Shown in pieces: positions 36,888 to 47,234 of a DNA stretch of 64,000 nucleotides. This DNA is from Aquabacter cavernae (GTDB taxonomy: Bacteria; Pseudomonadota; Alphaproteobacteria; Rhizobiales; Xanthobacteraceae), in assembly GCF_003993795.1 (NCBI RefSeq), contig NZ_RWKV01000008.1, positions 868,001 to 932,000 of the forward strand. Reading direction: 5' to 3'. The position numbers were made by a program, and so were the translations under genes. Position 1 is the stretch's first letter. Every line of letters begins with the position of its first letter. The notes beneath the pieces are model-generated. The model was given only the letters and a program-made list of their open reading frames with translations. It had not been told where the DNA came from and did not search any database.

Positions 36888-38051
36888 TCAGCGGGCGAGC
36901 AGGTCCAGAACGGCGGACGCGGCGCGTAGGCTCGGGGGCTCGCCGTCGATGCCGAAAATGCCGTCCAGCCGCTCGAAGGCGGTGAGCTGGGCGCGGCGCT
37001 CGGGGCTGTCGATGAGGATGGAATCGAGCGCGGAGGCGAGCTTTGGCGCCGTGCAATCGTGCTGGAGGAATTCCGTCATGGCATTCTCGCCCAGCACCAG
37101 ATTGGGCAGGAGCACGCTGGGAATGGTGAGCACGTAGGGCGCGATCAGCGCCTCCCATCCCGCCACCTTATAGGCAGCGACCGTGGGCACGCCCGCAAGG
37201 GCCAGTTCTAGCGTCACCGTTCCGGACGCCGCGAGCGCCGCCCGCGCCGTGCGGAAGGCGGCGTACTTTTCATCATCGCTCACCACGATGCGGGGGCGCA
37301 CGGGCCAGCGGCGCACCGCGGCCTCCACCTGCTCCAGCCGGTGGGGCAAGGTGGGGAGGACGAATTCCGCATCCCGACCTGCCGCCACGAGGCCCAGCGC
37401 CTCCCCGAACACATCGGCCAGCCGCTCGATCTCCGAGCGACGGCTTCCGGGCAGAACGAGAATACGATAGGGCCGCGCCGCGCGGCGCGCCCGCTCGGTG
37501 GCGGACGGGCGCAGCACATCCAGCCGCTCCAGCAGGGGATGTCCCACATAGAGCGTCTGCGGCCCGCCGAGGCGCGCATGCACGTCCGGCTCGAAGGGCA
37601 GCAGCGCCAGCAGCCGGTCGATATGGGGGCGCATGGCCTTGGCCCGCCCCGGACGCCACGCCCAGACGGTGGGCGAGACATATTTGACGATGGGCAGGTC
37701 CGGCAGGCGGCGGCGCACCCGCGCGGCCACCCGATGGGTGAAGTCCGGCGCATCCACCAGAATGAGCACGTCCGGCCGCGCGGCGATGACGGCCTCCACC
37801 GTTTCCGACAGCCGCCGCAGGATCAACGGCAGCTTGCCGATCACCTGGGCGAAGCCGATGGCGGTCACGTCGTCCATGGAATAGAGGCTCTCAAGCCCCG
37901 ATGCCGCCATGCGGCGTCCGCCCACGCCGGTGAAGCGCGCGCCGGACGGGGCGAGGCGCAGCAATCCCTCCATGAGGGCGCCGCCCAATTGATCGCCCGA
38001 TTCTTCTCCCGCGACGATGAACACGTCCAGCGGACGGCCGATGCCGGTCAC
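36888..38051 (-). CDS. lpxB: Lipid-A-disaccharide synthase
   Basis: This 387-residue GT19 enzyme joins UDP-2,3-diacylglucosamine and lipid X into the lipid A disaccharide. Family features are VAGEESGDQLGG at 13-24, LVDAPDFTHRVA, YVSPTVWAWRPGR and VLPGSRRSEIERL. The start is GTG 38051, overlapping the lpxI stop as GTGA. It is the last gene of the long minus-strand cluster. Confidence 0.96.
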   Translation of the reverse strand: MTGIGRPLDVFIVAGEESGDQLGGALMEGLLRLAPSGARFTGVGGRRMAASGLESLYSMDDVTAIGFAQVIGKLPLILRRLSETVEAVIAARPDVLILVDAPDFTHRVAARVRRRLPDLPIVKYVSPTVWAWRPGRAKAMRPHIDRLLALLPFEPDVHARLGGPQTLYVGHPLLERLDVLRPSATERARRAARPYRILVLPGSRRSEIERLADVFGEALGLVAAGRDAEFVLPTLPHRLEQVEAAVRRWPVRPRIVVSDDEKYAAFRTARAALAASGTVTLELALAGVPTVAAYKVAGWEALIAPYVLTIPSVLLPNLVLGENAMTEFLQHDCTAPKLASALDSILIDSPERRAQLTAFERLDGIFGIDGEPPSLRAASAVLDLLAR

Positions 38052-38938
38052 GGGTGCGCCTCGGCCGGCGCACCGAGCACGAACAGGCCCAGCTCATCGG
38101 CGATCCGCACCAGTTCGGCGCAGTCGGGAACGATGACGCCGCCCGCCTCGAAGGCGATGCCGGCAAGACCCGCCTTGGCGGCGCCGATCACCGTGGCGGG
38201 GCCGAGGGAGGGAAGATCCACGCGCCGGTCCTGCTGGGGCTTCGGGGCCTTCACGAGAACGCCCTTGCCCGCTGCGAAGCGCAGGCGGCCGCTCTCGCGC
38301 ATCTGGCCGTAGCGCATCAGCACCGCGTCCGTGCCCTCCGCCGCTTCCACGGCGGCCACGAAGCCGTCCACCACGACCACCCCCTGCCCTACATCGAATG
38401 GCCCGAGCGTGCGCACCACCTGGAGCCCGAGCGCCACATCCTGCTCATCCTGGGGGCGGGGCATGACAGCGCCGAGACGCCCTTGCGGGAGAAGCAGAGC
38501 GGGCGCGACCTCATGGGCGCCCACAAGGCGGAACCCCTGCTCCGCCACAAGGCCGAGGACGCCGGAAAGAAGATGATTGTCGCCGCCCCGGAACAGGCGG
38601 GCGATGCGCGGCAGAAGGCGCAGCATGGTCCAGTCCATGCCGAGATCACGCACGCGCGGGCGCGTCAGCGTGCCCACCATGACGATGTCCTTCACGCCCA
38701 GCGCCTTGGCCCGCGCGGAGACGGAGCCCAGCGATCCCAGGCGGAACCAGGAATGGGGATAACGCTCCAAAGCGGGATCGGCGAAGCCCTGGATCAGCAG
38801 CATCACCACATCGCGGCCCTGGGCGCGGACCGCCTCGGCCACGGCGGCCGGAAAGGCGCCGCCGCCCGCCACGATGGCGAGCGGACCACGCGCCGTGGGA
38901 GATGCTTCGCCGCTGCCCGTATCTTGTGGCAGGGCCAA
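38048..38938 (-). CDS. lpxI: UDP-2,3-diacylglucosamine diphosphatase LpxI
   Basis: This 296-residue enzyme belongs to the LpxI (DUF1009) family, which cleaves UDP-2,3-diacylglucosamine to lipid X by a mechanism distinct from LpxH. The Rossmann-like N-terminus IVAGGGAFPAAVAEAVRAQG and the C-terminal GLAGIAFEAGGVIV block are typical. The start appears to be TTG 38938, with GAGG upstream, 4 nt after the lpxA stop. It ends in a 4-nt overlap with lpxB. Confidence 0.93.
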   Translation of the reverse strand: MALPQDTGSGEASPTARGPLAIVAGGGAFPAAVAEAVRAQGRDVVMLLIQGFADPALERYPHSWFRLGSLGSVSARAKALGVKDIVMVGTLTRPRVRDLGMDWTMLRLLPRIARLFRGGDNHLLSGVLGLVAEQGFRLVGAHEVAPALLLPQGRLGAVMPRPQDEQDVALGLQVVRTLGPFDVGQGVVVVDGFVAAVEAAEGTDAVLMRYGQMRESGRLRFAAGKGVLVKAPKPQQDRRVDLPSLGPATVIGAAKAGLAGIAFEAGGVIVPDCAELVRIADELGLFVLGAPAEAHP

Positions 38939-38942
38939 GGGA

Positions 38943-39749
38943 TCAGGCCTCGCCCACCACGCCGCGGGCGGGCTGGCACAGCGGGCGCTTCACGCCGGCA
39001 TCAATGAAGGTGACGAGGGCCTTGGCGAACTCGGACGTCTCCGCCCGCACCCGCAGCTTCACGAGCCGCTCCTCGAACACGCCCTCGCCGAAGAACAGCT
39101 CCCGATAGGCCGCACGGGCGGCGTGCAGGTCGCTCTTGGTGAAGCCGCGCCGCTTCATGCCGATGGTGTTCAGGCCCACGAGCCGGGCCGCCTGGCCCAG
39201 CGCATAGCCGAAGGGGATTACGTCCTCGCGCACGCCCGTAATGCCGGAAATCATGGCCTGGGCGCCGATGCGCGTGAATTGATGGACCGCGCACTGCCCG
39301 CCGAGGAAGACGAAGTCGCCCACCTCCACATGGCCACCCAGCACCGCGTTGTTGGCGAAGATGACGCCGTTGCCCACCTGGCAATCGTGCCCCACATGGG
39401 AGCCGGTCATCATCATGCAAGTGTCGCCGATGCGGGTGACGCCGCCGCCGCCCGCCGTGCCGATATTGGCCGTGGCATGCTCGCGGATGACGCAGTCCGT
39501 GCCGATCACCAAAGCCGTCGGCTCGCCCTTGTAGTGCACCGATTGCGGCGGCGTGCCGAGGGAGGCGAAGGGGAAGATCTCGGTGCGCGCGCCCACATGG
39601 GTGGCGCCCTGGATGTTCACATGGGAATGGAGCTTCACGCCCGCTTCCAGCACCACGTCGGGACCGACGGTGCAGAAGGGGCCGACGACCACGTCGTCGG
39701 CAAGGCGGGCGCCGTCGGAGACACGGGCAAGAGAATCGATCAGGGGCAC
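38943..39749 (-). CDS. lpxA: UDP-GlcNAc acyltransferase
   Basis: This 268-residue trimeric enzyme performs the first acyl transfer of lipid A synthesis. Left-handed beta-helix hexapeptides fill the first 190 residues, including [20 protein letters not shown] with the catalytic histidine, and the helical C-terminal domain follows. The start is GTG 39749, 1 nt after the fabZ stop. Confidence 0.96.
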   Translation of the reverse strand: MPLIDSLARVSDGARLADDVVVGPFCTVGPDVVLEAGVKLHSHVNIQGATHVGARTEIFPFASLGTPPQSVHYKGEPTALVIGTDCVIREHATANIGTAGGGGVTRIGDTCMMMTGSHVGHDCQVGNGVIFANNAVLGGHVEVGDFVFLGGQCAVHQFTRIGAQAMISGITGVREDVIPFGYALGQAARLVGLNTIGMKRRGFTKSDLHAARAAYRELFFGEGVFEERLVKLRVRAETSEFAKALVTFIDAGVKRPLCQPARGVVGEA

Positions 39750-39750
39750 A

Positions 39751-40254
39751 TCAGAATCCGGTAATCATGGCGCCGACACGCGCCTGGGCCACCAGCTCGC
39801 CCGCCACCCGGGCTTCGCCGCGATACCACCACATGTTGCGCCGCTTGGTCTCTTTGACCATGTGGTATTCCAGCACGTCTCCCGGCACCACGGGACGGCG
39901 GAACTTGGCGTCGTCGATGGTCATGAAATAGACCAGCGGCGCGGGCTGGTCCTTGGGGATGCCGCCCTTCGCCAGGATGCAGACGACGCCGGCCGTCTGG
40001 GCCATGCCCTCAATGATGAGCACGCCGGGCATCACGGGATTACCGGGGAAGTGGCCCTGGAAATGGGGCTCGTTGGCGGTCACGTTCTTGATGCCGACGC
40101 AGGACACGTCCCCGTCGATGCGCTCGATCCGGTCCACCAGCAGGAACGGATAGCGGTGCGGCAGGCAGGACATGATGCTCATGATGTCCGCCGCGCCGAG
40201 GGAGGCCGGGGCCTCGCTCGCGGTTTCGGCCGGGACGGTGGTGTTCTCGTTCAT
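39751..40254 (-). CDS. fabZ: 3-hydroxyacyl-[ACP] dehydratase FabZ
   Basis: This encodes 167 residues from ATG 40254, overlapping the lpxD stop as ATGA. Hot-dog-fold motifs are [14 protein letters not shown] with the catalytic histidine region, and [19 protein letters not shown] with the catalytic glutamate. It dehydrates 3-hydroxyacyl-ACP and so competes with LpxA and LpxD for the same pool. The N-terminal 20 residues are a poorly conserved extension. Confidence 0.96.
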   Translation of the reverse strand: MNENTTVPAETASEAPASLGAADIMSIMSCLPHRYPFLLVDRIERIDGDVSCVGIKNVTANEPHFQGHFPGNPVMPGVLIIEGMAQTAGVVCILAKGGIPKDQPAPLVYFMTIDDAKFRRPVVPGDVLEYHMVKETKRRNMWWYRGEARVAGELVAQARVGAMITGF

Positions 40255-41315
40255 TGATTTCCGCCCTCCCCCGAGCGATGCGCGCCGGCCTCGGCGAGGC
40301 GCTTCAGCGTGTTGATCTCGCGGAACCAGTCCCGCACGGGCTTGGCGGGCGAACCGCCCCAGCGCACGCCGGGCGGCACGTCGTCCTTCACATTGCTCGT
40401 CGCGGCGATCTGCGCCGCATCGCCGATGGTGATGTGGCCGATGACCCCCACCTGGCCGCCCAGCATCACGAAGTCGCCCAGCGTGGCGCTGCCGGAGATG
40501 CCGGTCTGGGACACGATGATGCAATGGCGGCCGATCACCACGTTGTGGGCGATCTGGACGAGATTGTCGATCTTGGTGCCCTCGCCCACAACCGTGTCGC
40601 GCAGCGCGCCCCGGTCGATGGTGGTGTTGGCGCCGATCTCCACGTCGTCCTGCAGCACCACCCGGCCGATCTGCGGCACCTTGAGGTGTCCGCGCGGGCT
40701 CGGCTGGAAGCCGAAGCCGTCCTGGCCGAGGCGCGCGCCGGGATGAATGATGACCCGGTTGCCCACCAGCGTATGCAGCAGGCTGGCGCCGGGGCCGACC
40801 GCGCTGTCCCGGCCGATGCGCACATGGGCGCCGATGACCGCGCCCGCGCAGATGACCGAGCCGGAGCCGATCTCCACATGGGGACCTACCACCGCGCCGG
40901 GATCCACGGTGACACCGTCCTCAAGCCGCGCAGTGGGGTGGATGATGGCGCCGGGGGCGACGCCCTGGTGATCAAAGATGGGCTGGGGCCGCAGCGAGGC
41001 CGGGAACAAGGTGCGGGACACCGCGACGAAGGCGTGGCCCGGCCGCGGCGAGACGAGCGCCACGACGCCCTCGGGCACGGCCCCGGCAAACTTCTCGGTG
41101 GTGATGCACACACCCGCCCGGGTCGCCTTCAGGTCCGGCAGATAGCGCGCGGAATCGAAGAAGGTGAGGTCCGCGGGTCCCGCATCGGCCAGGGTGGAGA
41201 CACCCTGGATGGTGGCGGATGCACTCCCCTCACCGGCGAGACGAGCACCGCTGAGGGCGATGACCTCATCCAGGGAGAGCGGTCGGGGCAGCGGAAAGAA
41301 ACGAGGATCGCTCAT
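40251..41315 (-). CDS. lpxD: UDP-3-O-(3-hydroxyacyl)glucosamine N-acyltransferase
   Basis: This encodes 354 residues. An N-terminal uridine-binding domain (about 1-110) precedes a left-handed beta helix with many hexapeptides. The catalytic histidine lies in the [12 protein letters not shown] segment and a C-terminal helix ends the protein. It adds the second, N-linked acyl chain in lipid A assembly. It is separated from bamA by 63 bp and coupled to fabZ. Confidence 0.96.
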   Translation of the reverse strand: MSDPRFFPLPRPLSLDEVIALSGARLAGEGSASATIQGVSTLADAGPADLTFFDSARYLPDLKATRAGVCITTEKFAGAVPEGVVALVSPRPGHAFVAVSRTLFPASLRPQPIFDHQGVAPGAIIHPTARLEDGVTVDPGAVVGPHVEIGSGSVICAGAVIGAHVRIGRDSAVGPGASLLHTLVGNRVIIHPGARLGQDGFGFQPSPRGHLKVPQIGRVVLQDDVEIGANTTIDRGALRDTVVGEGTKIDNLVQIAHNVVIGRHCIIVSQTGISGSATLGDFVMLGGQVGVIGHITIGDAAQIAATSNVKDDVPPGVRWGGSPAKPVRDWFREINTLKRLAEAGAHRSGEGGNQ

Positions 41316-41378
41316 GAGCCTGAACGCAAAGCGGGCGCCGCGCGCATGACGCCGGCGCCCGCGTGAGAGGAAGATCGA

Positions 41379-43790
41379 TCAGAACCGGGTTCCGCCCGAG
41401 AAGCGGAAGGCCTGGGTCTTGTCGTACTGGGCCTGGGACAGAACCCACGCATAGTCGAAGCGCAGCGGGCCGAAGGGCGACTGCCAGATCAAGCTGGCAC
41501 CCACCGCGGACCGCACGCCGTTGTCGTCGGCGACGCAGACCGCGCCAGTGGTGTTGGTGGCGCCGGGGGGGCAGGCCTGCGTGTTGGGGGCGTTCGGGAA
41601 CACCACCGGGCCGGTATAGTCCCACAGCGAGCCGGCATCGAAGAAGAGCGCGCCCTTCAGGCCGATATCCTTCGGCAGGAAGCTGATGGGGAACTGCACT
41701 TCGGCCGAGGTGCCCCAGTAAGCCGTACCGCCCAGCGAATCCTGGTCGATGGACGCGATGTCGCGCGGGCCGATGCCGGAGGGCGCGAAGCCGCGGACCA
41801 GGTTCGGACCCATGAAGAAGTTATCCATGATCCGCAGGTCCTGGTTGCCCCAGGCCGACACGTAGCCCGCCTGACCGCGCAGCAGCAGCACCCAGTCGTT
41901 CATCAGCGGGTAGTAGTAGCGCAGGTCGCCGGTGGTGCGGACGAAGTTCACGTCGCCGCCGAGGCCGGCGAAGTCCTGCTTCAGTTCGGCGAACAGGCCG
42001 GACGTGGGGTTCAGGTTGCTGTCCAGGCCGTTGAAGGACAGCGTGTAGCCGGCCGCCGAGGTGATGGTGGCGCCCTGCGCCACGGCCTCGATGACGGCCC
42101 ACGAGGCATAGCCGGCCGGGCAGGTGTAGTAGACGTACCAGCCGTCGCCGCAATCCAGGCTCAGGTCGCGCTGATAGATGTTGTAGCGCAGAGCCAGGGT
42201 CACCTCGTCCGTGATGGGCAGGCCGAGGCGGATGCCGCCGCCGACGGTCTGGCTGTCATAGGAGGTGTAGTTGGTGGCGCTGGTTTCCTTCCAGTAGAAG
42301 TCGAAACCGGCGGCCAGGCGATAGCCGAGGAAGTAAGGCTCGGTGAAGGAGAATTCCGCGCCCTGGGCGTTCTCGCCGAAGGAGCCGGACACGCGGACAT
42401 ACTGGCCGCGGCCGAGGAAGTTCTTCTCGCCCAGCGCCACTTCGCCGATGAAGCCGTCCGAGGTGGAGTAACCGCCGGACACCGAGAACTCACCGGTGGG
42501 CTGATCTTCCACATCCACCACCAGGATGATGCGGTCGGGCGCCGAGCCGGGCTCGTTGGTGATCTTCACGGCCTTGAAGTAGCCGAGGTTGCGCAGGCGG
42601 CGCTCGGCGCGGTCCACCATGACCCGGTTATAGGCATCGCCCTCGCCGAGGTCGAACTCGCGGCGGATGACCCAGTCACGGGTGCGGGTGTTCCCGCGGA
42701 TCTCGATGCGCTCGATATAGACGCGCGGGCCTTCCTCAACCACGAAGACCACGTTGATCTTGCGGGTGTCGAAGTCGCGATCGCCGCGCGGACGCACCTG
42801 GGCGAAGGCATAGCCCTGCTTGGAGACTTCGATGGTGATGTTCTCCACCGACTTCTCGACCAGCTCCGCATTGTAGACCTGGCCGGGGCTCATGCGCAGG
42901 GCATTGCGCAGGTTGGCGGCGGGCACGTCGCGGATGTTGGAGATCACGTCCACGGTGCCGAAGGAATATTGCGGGCCTTCGTCGAGGGTGAAGGTGACGG
43001 TGTAGTTCTTGCCGTCCGGCTCCAGCTCGGCGGTGGCCGCCGTGATGCGGAAGTCGGCATAGCCGTTCTTCAGGTAGAAGCGGCGCAGCAGCTCCTGGTC
43101 CGCGTTCACGCGGTCCGGATCATAGACGTCGGTGGACTTCAGGAAGGACAGCCAGTTGGTCGTGGTCGTCGTGATCACGTCCTTCAGCTTGTAGTCCGAG
43201 AAGGCCTTGTTGCCGATGAACTTGATGTCCTTGATGCCGACCTTGTCGCCTTCGTTGATCTCGAAGACGAGGTCCACGCGGCCATTGCCGCGATCGATGG
43301 TCACCGGGTTCACGCGCACATCCGAGCGGCCGGAGCGGCGATACACTTCAAGGATGCGCTGGGTGTCGGCCTGGACGGTGGACTTGGAGAGGGTACCGCG
43401 CGGCTTGGACTGAACCTCGCCCGCCAGAACCTCGTCCTTGACCTTCTTGTTGCCCTCGAAGGCGACCTTGTTGATCACCTCGTTCTCGGACACGCGGACG
43501 ACGATGCGGCCGCCCTGCTGGGAAATGTTCACGTCGGAGAACAGGCCGGTCGCATAGAGAGCGGCCAGGGCCTCATTGATCTTGGCGGGCGAGACCGGCC
43601 CAGTCCCGAAATAGGACCGGATGGTCTGCGCGTCCACGCGGCGGTTGCCCTCGACGACGATGTTGCTCGCAGACTGCGCGGCAGCGGGTGTTGTCACAAG
43701 GATCGAGCCGACGCACGCCGTCATCGCGACCGTGGTCGCGATTCCAAGAGCGGCGGCCAGCTTCACCATTACCCGGACCGGAGCAGTCAT
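41379..43790 (-). CDS. bamA: Outer-membrane protein assembly factor BamA
   Basis: The 803-residue central subunit of the BAM complex inserts beta-barrel proteins into the outer membrane. It has a signal peptide ending about residue 38 (TPAAAQ), five POTRA domains (about 40-430) and a C-terminal barrel. The conserved VRGF motif is present (LVRGFAPSGIGPRD), and the chain ends with aromatic F (SGGTRF), the BAM recognition signal. ATG 43769 is a possible alternative start. It lies 182 bp downstream of rseP across a palindrome-rich spacer. Confidence 0.96.
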   Translation of the reverse strand: MTAPVRVMVKLAAALGIATTVAMTACVGSILVTTPAAAQSASNIVVEGNRRVDAQTIRSYFGTGPVSPAKINEALAALYATGLFSDVNISQQGGRIVVRVSENEVINKVAFEGNKKVKDEVLAGEVQSKPRGTLSKSTVQADTQRILEVYRRSGRSDVRVNPVTIDRGNGRVDLVFEINEGDKVGIKDIKFIGNKAFSDYKLKDVITTTTTNWLSFLKSTDVYDPDRVNADQELLRRFYLKNGYADFRITAATAELEPDGKNYTVTFTLDEGPQYSFGTVDVISNIRDVPAANLRNALRMSPGQVYNAELVEKSVENITIEVSKQGYAFAQVRPRGDRDFDTRKINVVFVVEEGPRVYIERIEIRGNTRTRDWVIRREFDLGEGDAYNRVMVDRAERRLRNLGYFKAVKITNEPGSAPDRIILVVDVEDQPTGEFSVSGGYSTSDGFIGEVALGEKNFLGRGQYVRVSGSFGENAQGAEFSFTEPYFLGYRLAAGFDFYWKETSATNYTSYDSQTVGGGIRLGLPITDEVTLALRYNIYQRDLSLDCGDGWYVYYTCPAGYASWAVIEAVAQGATITSAAGYTLSFNGLDSNLNPTSGLFAELKQDFAGLGGDVNFVRTTGDLRYYYPLMNDWVLLLRGQAGYVSAWGNQDLRIMDNFFMGPNLVRGFAPSGIGPRDIASIDQDSLGGTAYWGTSAEVQFPISFLPKDIGLKGALFFDAGSLWDYTGPVVFPNAPNTQACPPGATNTTGAVCVADDNGVRSAVGASLIWQSPFGPLRFDYAWVLSQAQYDKTQAFRFSGGTRF

Positions 43791-43877
43791 ATGGCACGCA
43801 ACCCTGTTTCGTTGTTCTCAAATCCACGCCCACGGAGTGGTGCAGATTCCGACCTTCGTGGGCTTGAATACCCGCTT

Positions 43878-43941
43878 TTGAGGCCACTGCAAACGTCTGA
43901 CGCCACAGTGGCTTCCGCTTTTCGCCTCACCGTGGCCTCAA
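43878..43941. promoter_or_regulatory. Nested palindromes in the rseP-bamA spacer
   Basis: A perfect 10-bp inverted repeat joins TTGAGGCCAC (43878-43887) to GTGGCCTCAA (43932-43941). Within it is the 11-bp palindrome GCCACAGTGGC (43902-43912). A further CGCCAC follows at 43942-43947. The unit GCCAC/GTGGC thus occurs five times in about 70 bp, which looks like an operator array or an RNA structure upstream of bamA. Confidence 0.5.
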
Positions 43942-43972
43942 CGCCACGACAAGACGGCAATCATTGAAACAC

Positions 43973-45118
43973 TTACATGGTCGCCAGATGGAACACGTCG
44001 TTCCAGGTGGCGAACACCATCAGCATCAGGACAATGGCCAGCCCTATGCGGAAGCCGATGTCCTGCGTGCGCGGACTCAGAGGCCGTCCCCTCACCGCCT
44101 CCACAGCGTAAAACAGGAGATGGCCGCCATCCAAGAGCGGGATGGGAAAGAGGTTAAGCAATCCGATAGACACCGACAGGACCGCCGCCAGCGACAGAAG
44201 CGCACCGATTCCATGGGTCGCCACCTGGCCGGAAACCTGGGCGATGCGGATCGGGCCACCCAGTTGGTCGGGTGATTCCCGTCCCGTGACGAGGCCGCCC
44301 AGATAATCGAAGGTGCGGGCCACCACGAACCACGTCTCCTGCGCCCCCAGCGTCACCGCCTCAACCGGCCCGTAGCGGCGTGTCGCCACGTCCGAAGGGG
44401 CAAGCGAGCGGGAAATGCCCAGAAGGCCGAGGCGATGGACGTTGCCGAAGGCGTCCTTCATCTCGCGCAGCTCGGGCGTGGCGGAGAGCGTCGTCTCCAC
44501 CCCGCCCCGCTCCACGCGGAAGGTGAGCGGCGTGCCGGCATTGGAGCCGACCACGCGCTGCATGTCGGAGAAGCTTTCCACAGGGGCGCCGTCGATGCTG
44601 AGCACGAGGTCGCCCGGCTGGAAGCCGGCCCGCTCCGCGGCGCTGGCGGGGTTCACCTGATCCACGCGCGGCGCCGTCACCTGCCGGCCGAACACCATGA
44701 ACACCATGGCGAAGATGACGATGGCGAGGATGAAATTGGCGATGGGCCCGGCCGCGACGATGGCGGCGCGCCACGCCAGAGGCTGGAAGAAGAAGCTCTC
44801 GCGCCGTTCCTGCGGCGACATCTGCGCGAGGCGGGCTTTGTCGGGGGTGCTGGCGGCGTCCTCGTCCCCGTAGAATCGCACATAGCCGCCGAGCGGAACC
44901 GCCGAGAGGCGCCAGCGCGTGCCGTGCTTGTCGTTGAAGCCGCACAGTTCGGGGCCGAATCCCAGCGAGAAGGTCAGAACCCGCACACCGGCCCGGCGCG
45001 CCACCCAGAAATGTCCCAGCTCATGGAAGAACACCACCAGGGTCAGGACGAACAGGAACGGGATGATGTACCCCAGAAGAGACGATCCCCACGTTCCAAG
45101 ACCCGACAAAACGTCCAT
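43973..45118 (-). CDS. rseP: RIP site-2 metalloprotease RseP
   Basis: From ATG 45118 (AGAGGA 8 nt upstream) the protein is 381 residues. It is an inner-membrane protease that cleaves anti-sigma factors and leftover signal peptides within the membrane. HELGH in the first helix supplies two zinc ligands and LNLFPIPLLDGGH near the C-terminus the third. A single PDZ domain lies at about 130-210 (GFQPGDLVLSIDGAPV). E. coli RseP has two PDZ domains; one is usual in alphaproteobacteria. Confidence 0.96.
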   Translation of the reverse strand: MDVLSGLGTWGSSLLGYIIPFLFVLTLVVFFHELGHFWVARRAGVRVLTFSLGFGPELCGFNDKHGTRWRLSAVPLGGYVRFYGDEDAASTPDKARLAQMSPQERRESFFFQPLAWRAAIVAAGPIANFILAIVIFAMVFMVFGRQVTAPRVDQVNPASAAERAGFQPGDLVLSIDGAPVESFSDMQRVVGSNAGTPLTFRVERGGVETTLSATPELREMKDAFGNVHRLGLLGISRSLAPSDVATRRYGPVEAVTLGAQETWFVVARTFDYLGGLVTGRESPDQLGGPIRIAQVSGQVATHGIGALLSLAAVLSVSIGLLNLFPIPLLDGGHLLFYAVEAVRGRPLSPRTQDIGFRIGLAIVLMLMVFATWNDVFHLATM

Positions 45119-45229
45119 CGATTCGTCCTCTTTGTCCGTCCGGGAGCGCATGTGCCCGCCCGGCGTGACCACGGCTGACGCTAAGGCAGGACGCGGTCGC
45201 CCGCCAGTCCCGCCACAACCCACCCGGAA

Positions 45230-46414
45230 TTAAGATGCCTTTGCGGCAAACTTAGGCAGCAGCGACACGGCCACGCGGCGCGCTTCGCCATCGAGAGCCA
45301 GGGCCTGCTCCAGCGAATCGGGCGCCCCAGCCGCCGGCAGGCGGCCGAGCGTCTCCTCCACGATGGCGGCGATGCCCATGAGGCCGGTGCGCCCTTCCAG
45401 GAAGGCCGCGACCGCCACCTCATTGGCGCCGTTCAGGATGGTGGGCGCGCTGCCCCCCTGCTCCATGGCCGCGATGGCGAGCCGCAAGGCGGGGAATCGG
45501 TCGAGGTCGGGCGCCTCAAAGGTGAGCCGGCCCACCTTGGCGAGGTCGAGGCGCCGGCAATTGGTCTCGATGCGCGCGGGATAGCTGAGGCAATGGGCGA
45601 TGGGCACGCACATGTCGGGCATGGCGAGCCCCGCCACCACCGATCCGTCGCGGAAGGCCACGAGGCCGTGCACCACCGATTCCGGATGCACCACCGCTTC
45701 CAGCCGGTCCGGCGGAAGGGCGAACAGGTGGTGGGCCTCGATGAGTTCCAGGCCCTTGTTCATGAGGGTGGCGGAATCGATGGTGATCTTCGCGCCCATG
45801 GACCAGTTGGGATGGCGCAGCGCGTCCTTCGCCGTGGCGCGGGAAATCTCGTCCCGGCTCGCGAGGCGGAAGGGGCCGCCGGACGCGGTGATGGTCACCT
45901 TCTCCACATCCGCGCGGGGCGCGGCGGAGAGCGCCTGGAAGATGGCGTTGTGCTCGCTGTCCATGGGCAGCAGCTCGGTGCCCGTGCGCTCCGCCTCGGC
46001 CATGAAGAAGGCACCGGCCGCGACGAGGCATTCCTTGTTGGCCAGCGCCACGCGGCGCCCTGCCCCGAAGGCGGCCACCGTGGGCACGAGGCCCGCAATG
46101 CCGGATATGGCGCCCACCACGATGTCGGCGGGGCGGCGGGCGGCGTCGAGCACCGCCTCGGGGCCCGCGCCGTTCTCGATGCCGCTGCCGGCCAGAAGCT
46201 CGGCGAGGCGCGCGCCCTGGCGCGCATCGGCGATGGCGGCGAATTCAGCGCCGGTCTCCCGGGCCTGGGCGGCCAGCGCCTCCGCATCGCGTCCGCCCAC
46301 CAGCGCCACCACGCGGAAGCGCTCGGGGGCCTGCGCCACCAGCTTGAGCGCGCTGCGGCCGACGGAGCCGGTGGAGCCGAGAAGAGTGAGGCTGCGAGGG
46401 GTCAGGCTGCTCAT
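45230..46414 (-). CDS. dxr: 1-deoxy-D-xylulose-5-phosphate reductoisomerase
   Basis: The 394-residue MEP-pathway enzyme converts DXP to MEP with NADPH. The start at ATG 46414 gives the N-terminal NADPH motif LLGSTGSVGRSAL. Also seen are ALANKECLVAAG, the LPMDSEHNAIFQAL substrate loop and NWSMGAKITIDSATLMNKGL. It follows cdsA by 10 nt. Confidence 0.96.
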   Translation of the reverse strand: MSSLTPRSLTLLGSTGSVGRSALKLVAQAPERFRVVALVGGRDAEALAAQARETGAEFAAIADARQGARLAELLAGSGIENGAGPEAVLDAARRPADIVVGAISGIAGLVPTVAAFGAGRRVALANKECLVAAGAFFMAEAERTGTELLPMDSEHNAIFQALSAAPRADVEKVTITASGGPFRLASRDEISRATAKDALRHPNWSMGAKITIDSATLMNKGLELIEAHHLFALPPDRLEAVVHPESVVHGLVAFRDGSVVAGLAMPDMCVPIAHCLSYPARIETNCRRLDLAKVGRLTFEAPDLDRFPALRLAIAAMEQGGSAPTILNGANEVAVAAFLEGRTGLMGIAAIVEETLGRLPAAGAPDSLEQALALDGEARRVAVSLLPKFAAKAS

Positions 46415-46424
46415 GAGCGCCCTC

Positions 46425-47234
46425 CTACCACAGCAGGAGCCCCGACGCAGGCGCTTCCAGGCTGCGCGCGAGGCCGACCGCCAGCGCGATGAGCGCCGCC
46501 GCGGTAAAACCGTCCAGCCGGTCCAGCACGCCGCCATGGCCGGGAATGAGCTGGCCCGCATCCTTCACGCCGAAGGCGCGCTTGAAGGCCGATTCCGCCA
46601 GATCCCCGAGCTGACCCGCAATGCTCAGCACGAGGCCCAGTCCGATCACCGCCGGGCCGATGCGCAGCCCGAACGCCAGCAGCAGGGCGCAGCCGGCAAG
46701 CGTGCCGATCATGGCGCCGCCGATGGCGCCGGACCATGTCTTGTTGGGGGACAGGCGGGGCCACAGCTTGGCGCCGCCCAGCATGCGGCCGACGAAATAG
46801 GCGCCGATATCGGTGCACCAGACGATGGCATAGAGGAACAGAATCGCCACCAGCCCGATCTGGTCCTCGCCCCGCAGGATCACCACCGGGATACTGGCGG
46901 CGGCCGCCACCAGGATGCCCATGGCGGACGCGCGGCGCGTGCCGCACACCAGCGCCCCCACGAGCGCGCCCACCAGAAGCACCAGGACGGCAATGGTCCC
47001 CTGCCCCAGGGCAAGAGCCGCCAGGGCCGCGCAGATGGCGGCAAGGCCCAAGGCGAGATAGGCCCACGGCCGGGACAGCCGCGCCACATGGCTCCATTCG
47101 TGGAGAACAGCGGTGGAGGCGACCAGCCAGAGCAGGACGAAGGCCCATCCGCCCCACACCGTGATGCCCAGCACCACGGGAATCATGATGAGGGCGGAAA
47201 CGGTACGCCGCGCGAGATCCGGGCCGATGGTCAC
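46425..47234 (-). CDS. cdsA: Phosphatidate cytidylyltransferase
   Basis: This 269-residue membrane enzyme makes CDP-diacylglycerol. The family signature [20 protein letters not shown] followed by GVLDRLDG is complete, and about seven hydrophobic segments are present. The start is GTG 47234, overlapping the uppS stop as GTGA. An ATG start is not available at the expected N-terminus. Confidence 0.95.
   Translation of the reverse strand: MTIGPDLARRTVSALIMIPVVLGITVWGGWAFVLLWLVASTAVLHEWSHVARLSRPWAYLALGLAAICAALAALALGQGTIAVLVLLVGALVGALVCGTRRASAMGILVAAAASIPVVILRGEDQIGLVAILFLYAIVWCTDIGAYFVGRMLGGAKLWPRLSPNKTWSGAIGGAMIGTLAGCALLLAFGLRIGPAVIGLGLVLSIAGQLGDLAESAFKRAFGVKDAGQLIPGHGGVLDRLDGFTAAALIALAVGLARSLEAPASGLLLW

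Noticed and set aside
36375-36985. Several open frames of 80-110 codons in the gltA-lpxB gap
   Set aside because: They run through the terminator and repeat arms, and their translations are Pro/Arg/Ser-rich without structure.
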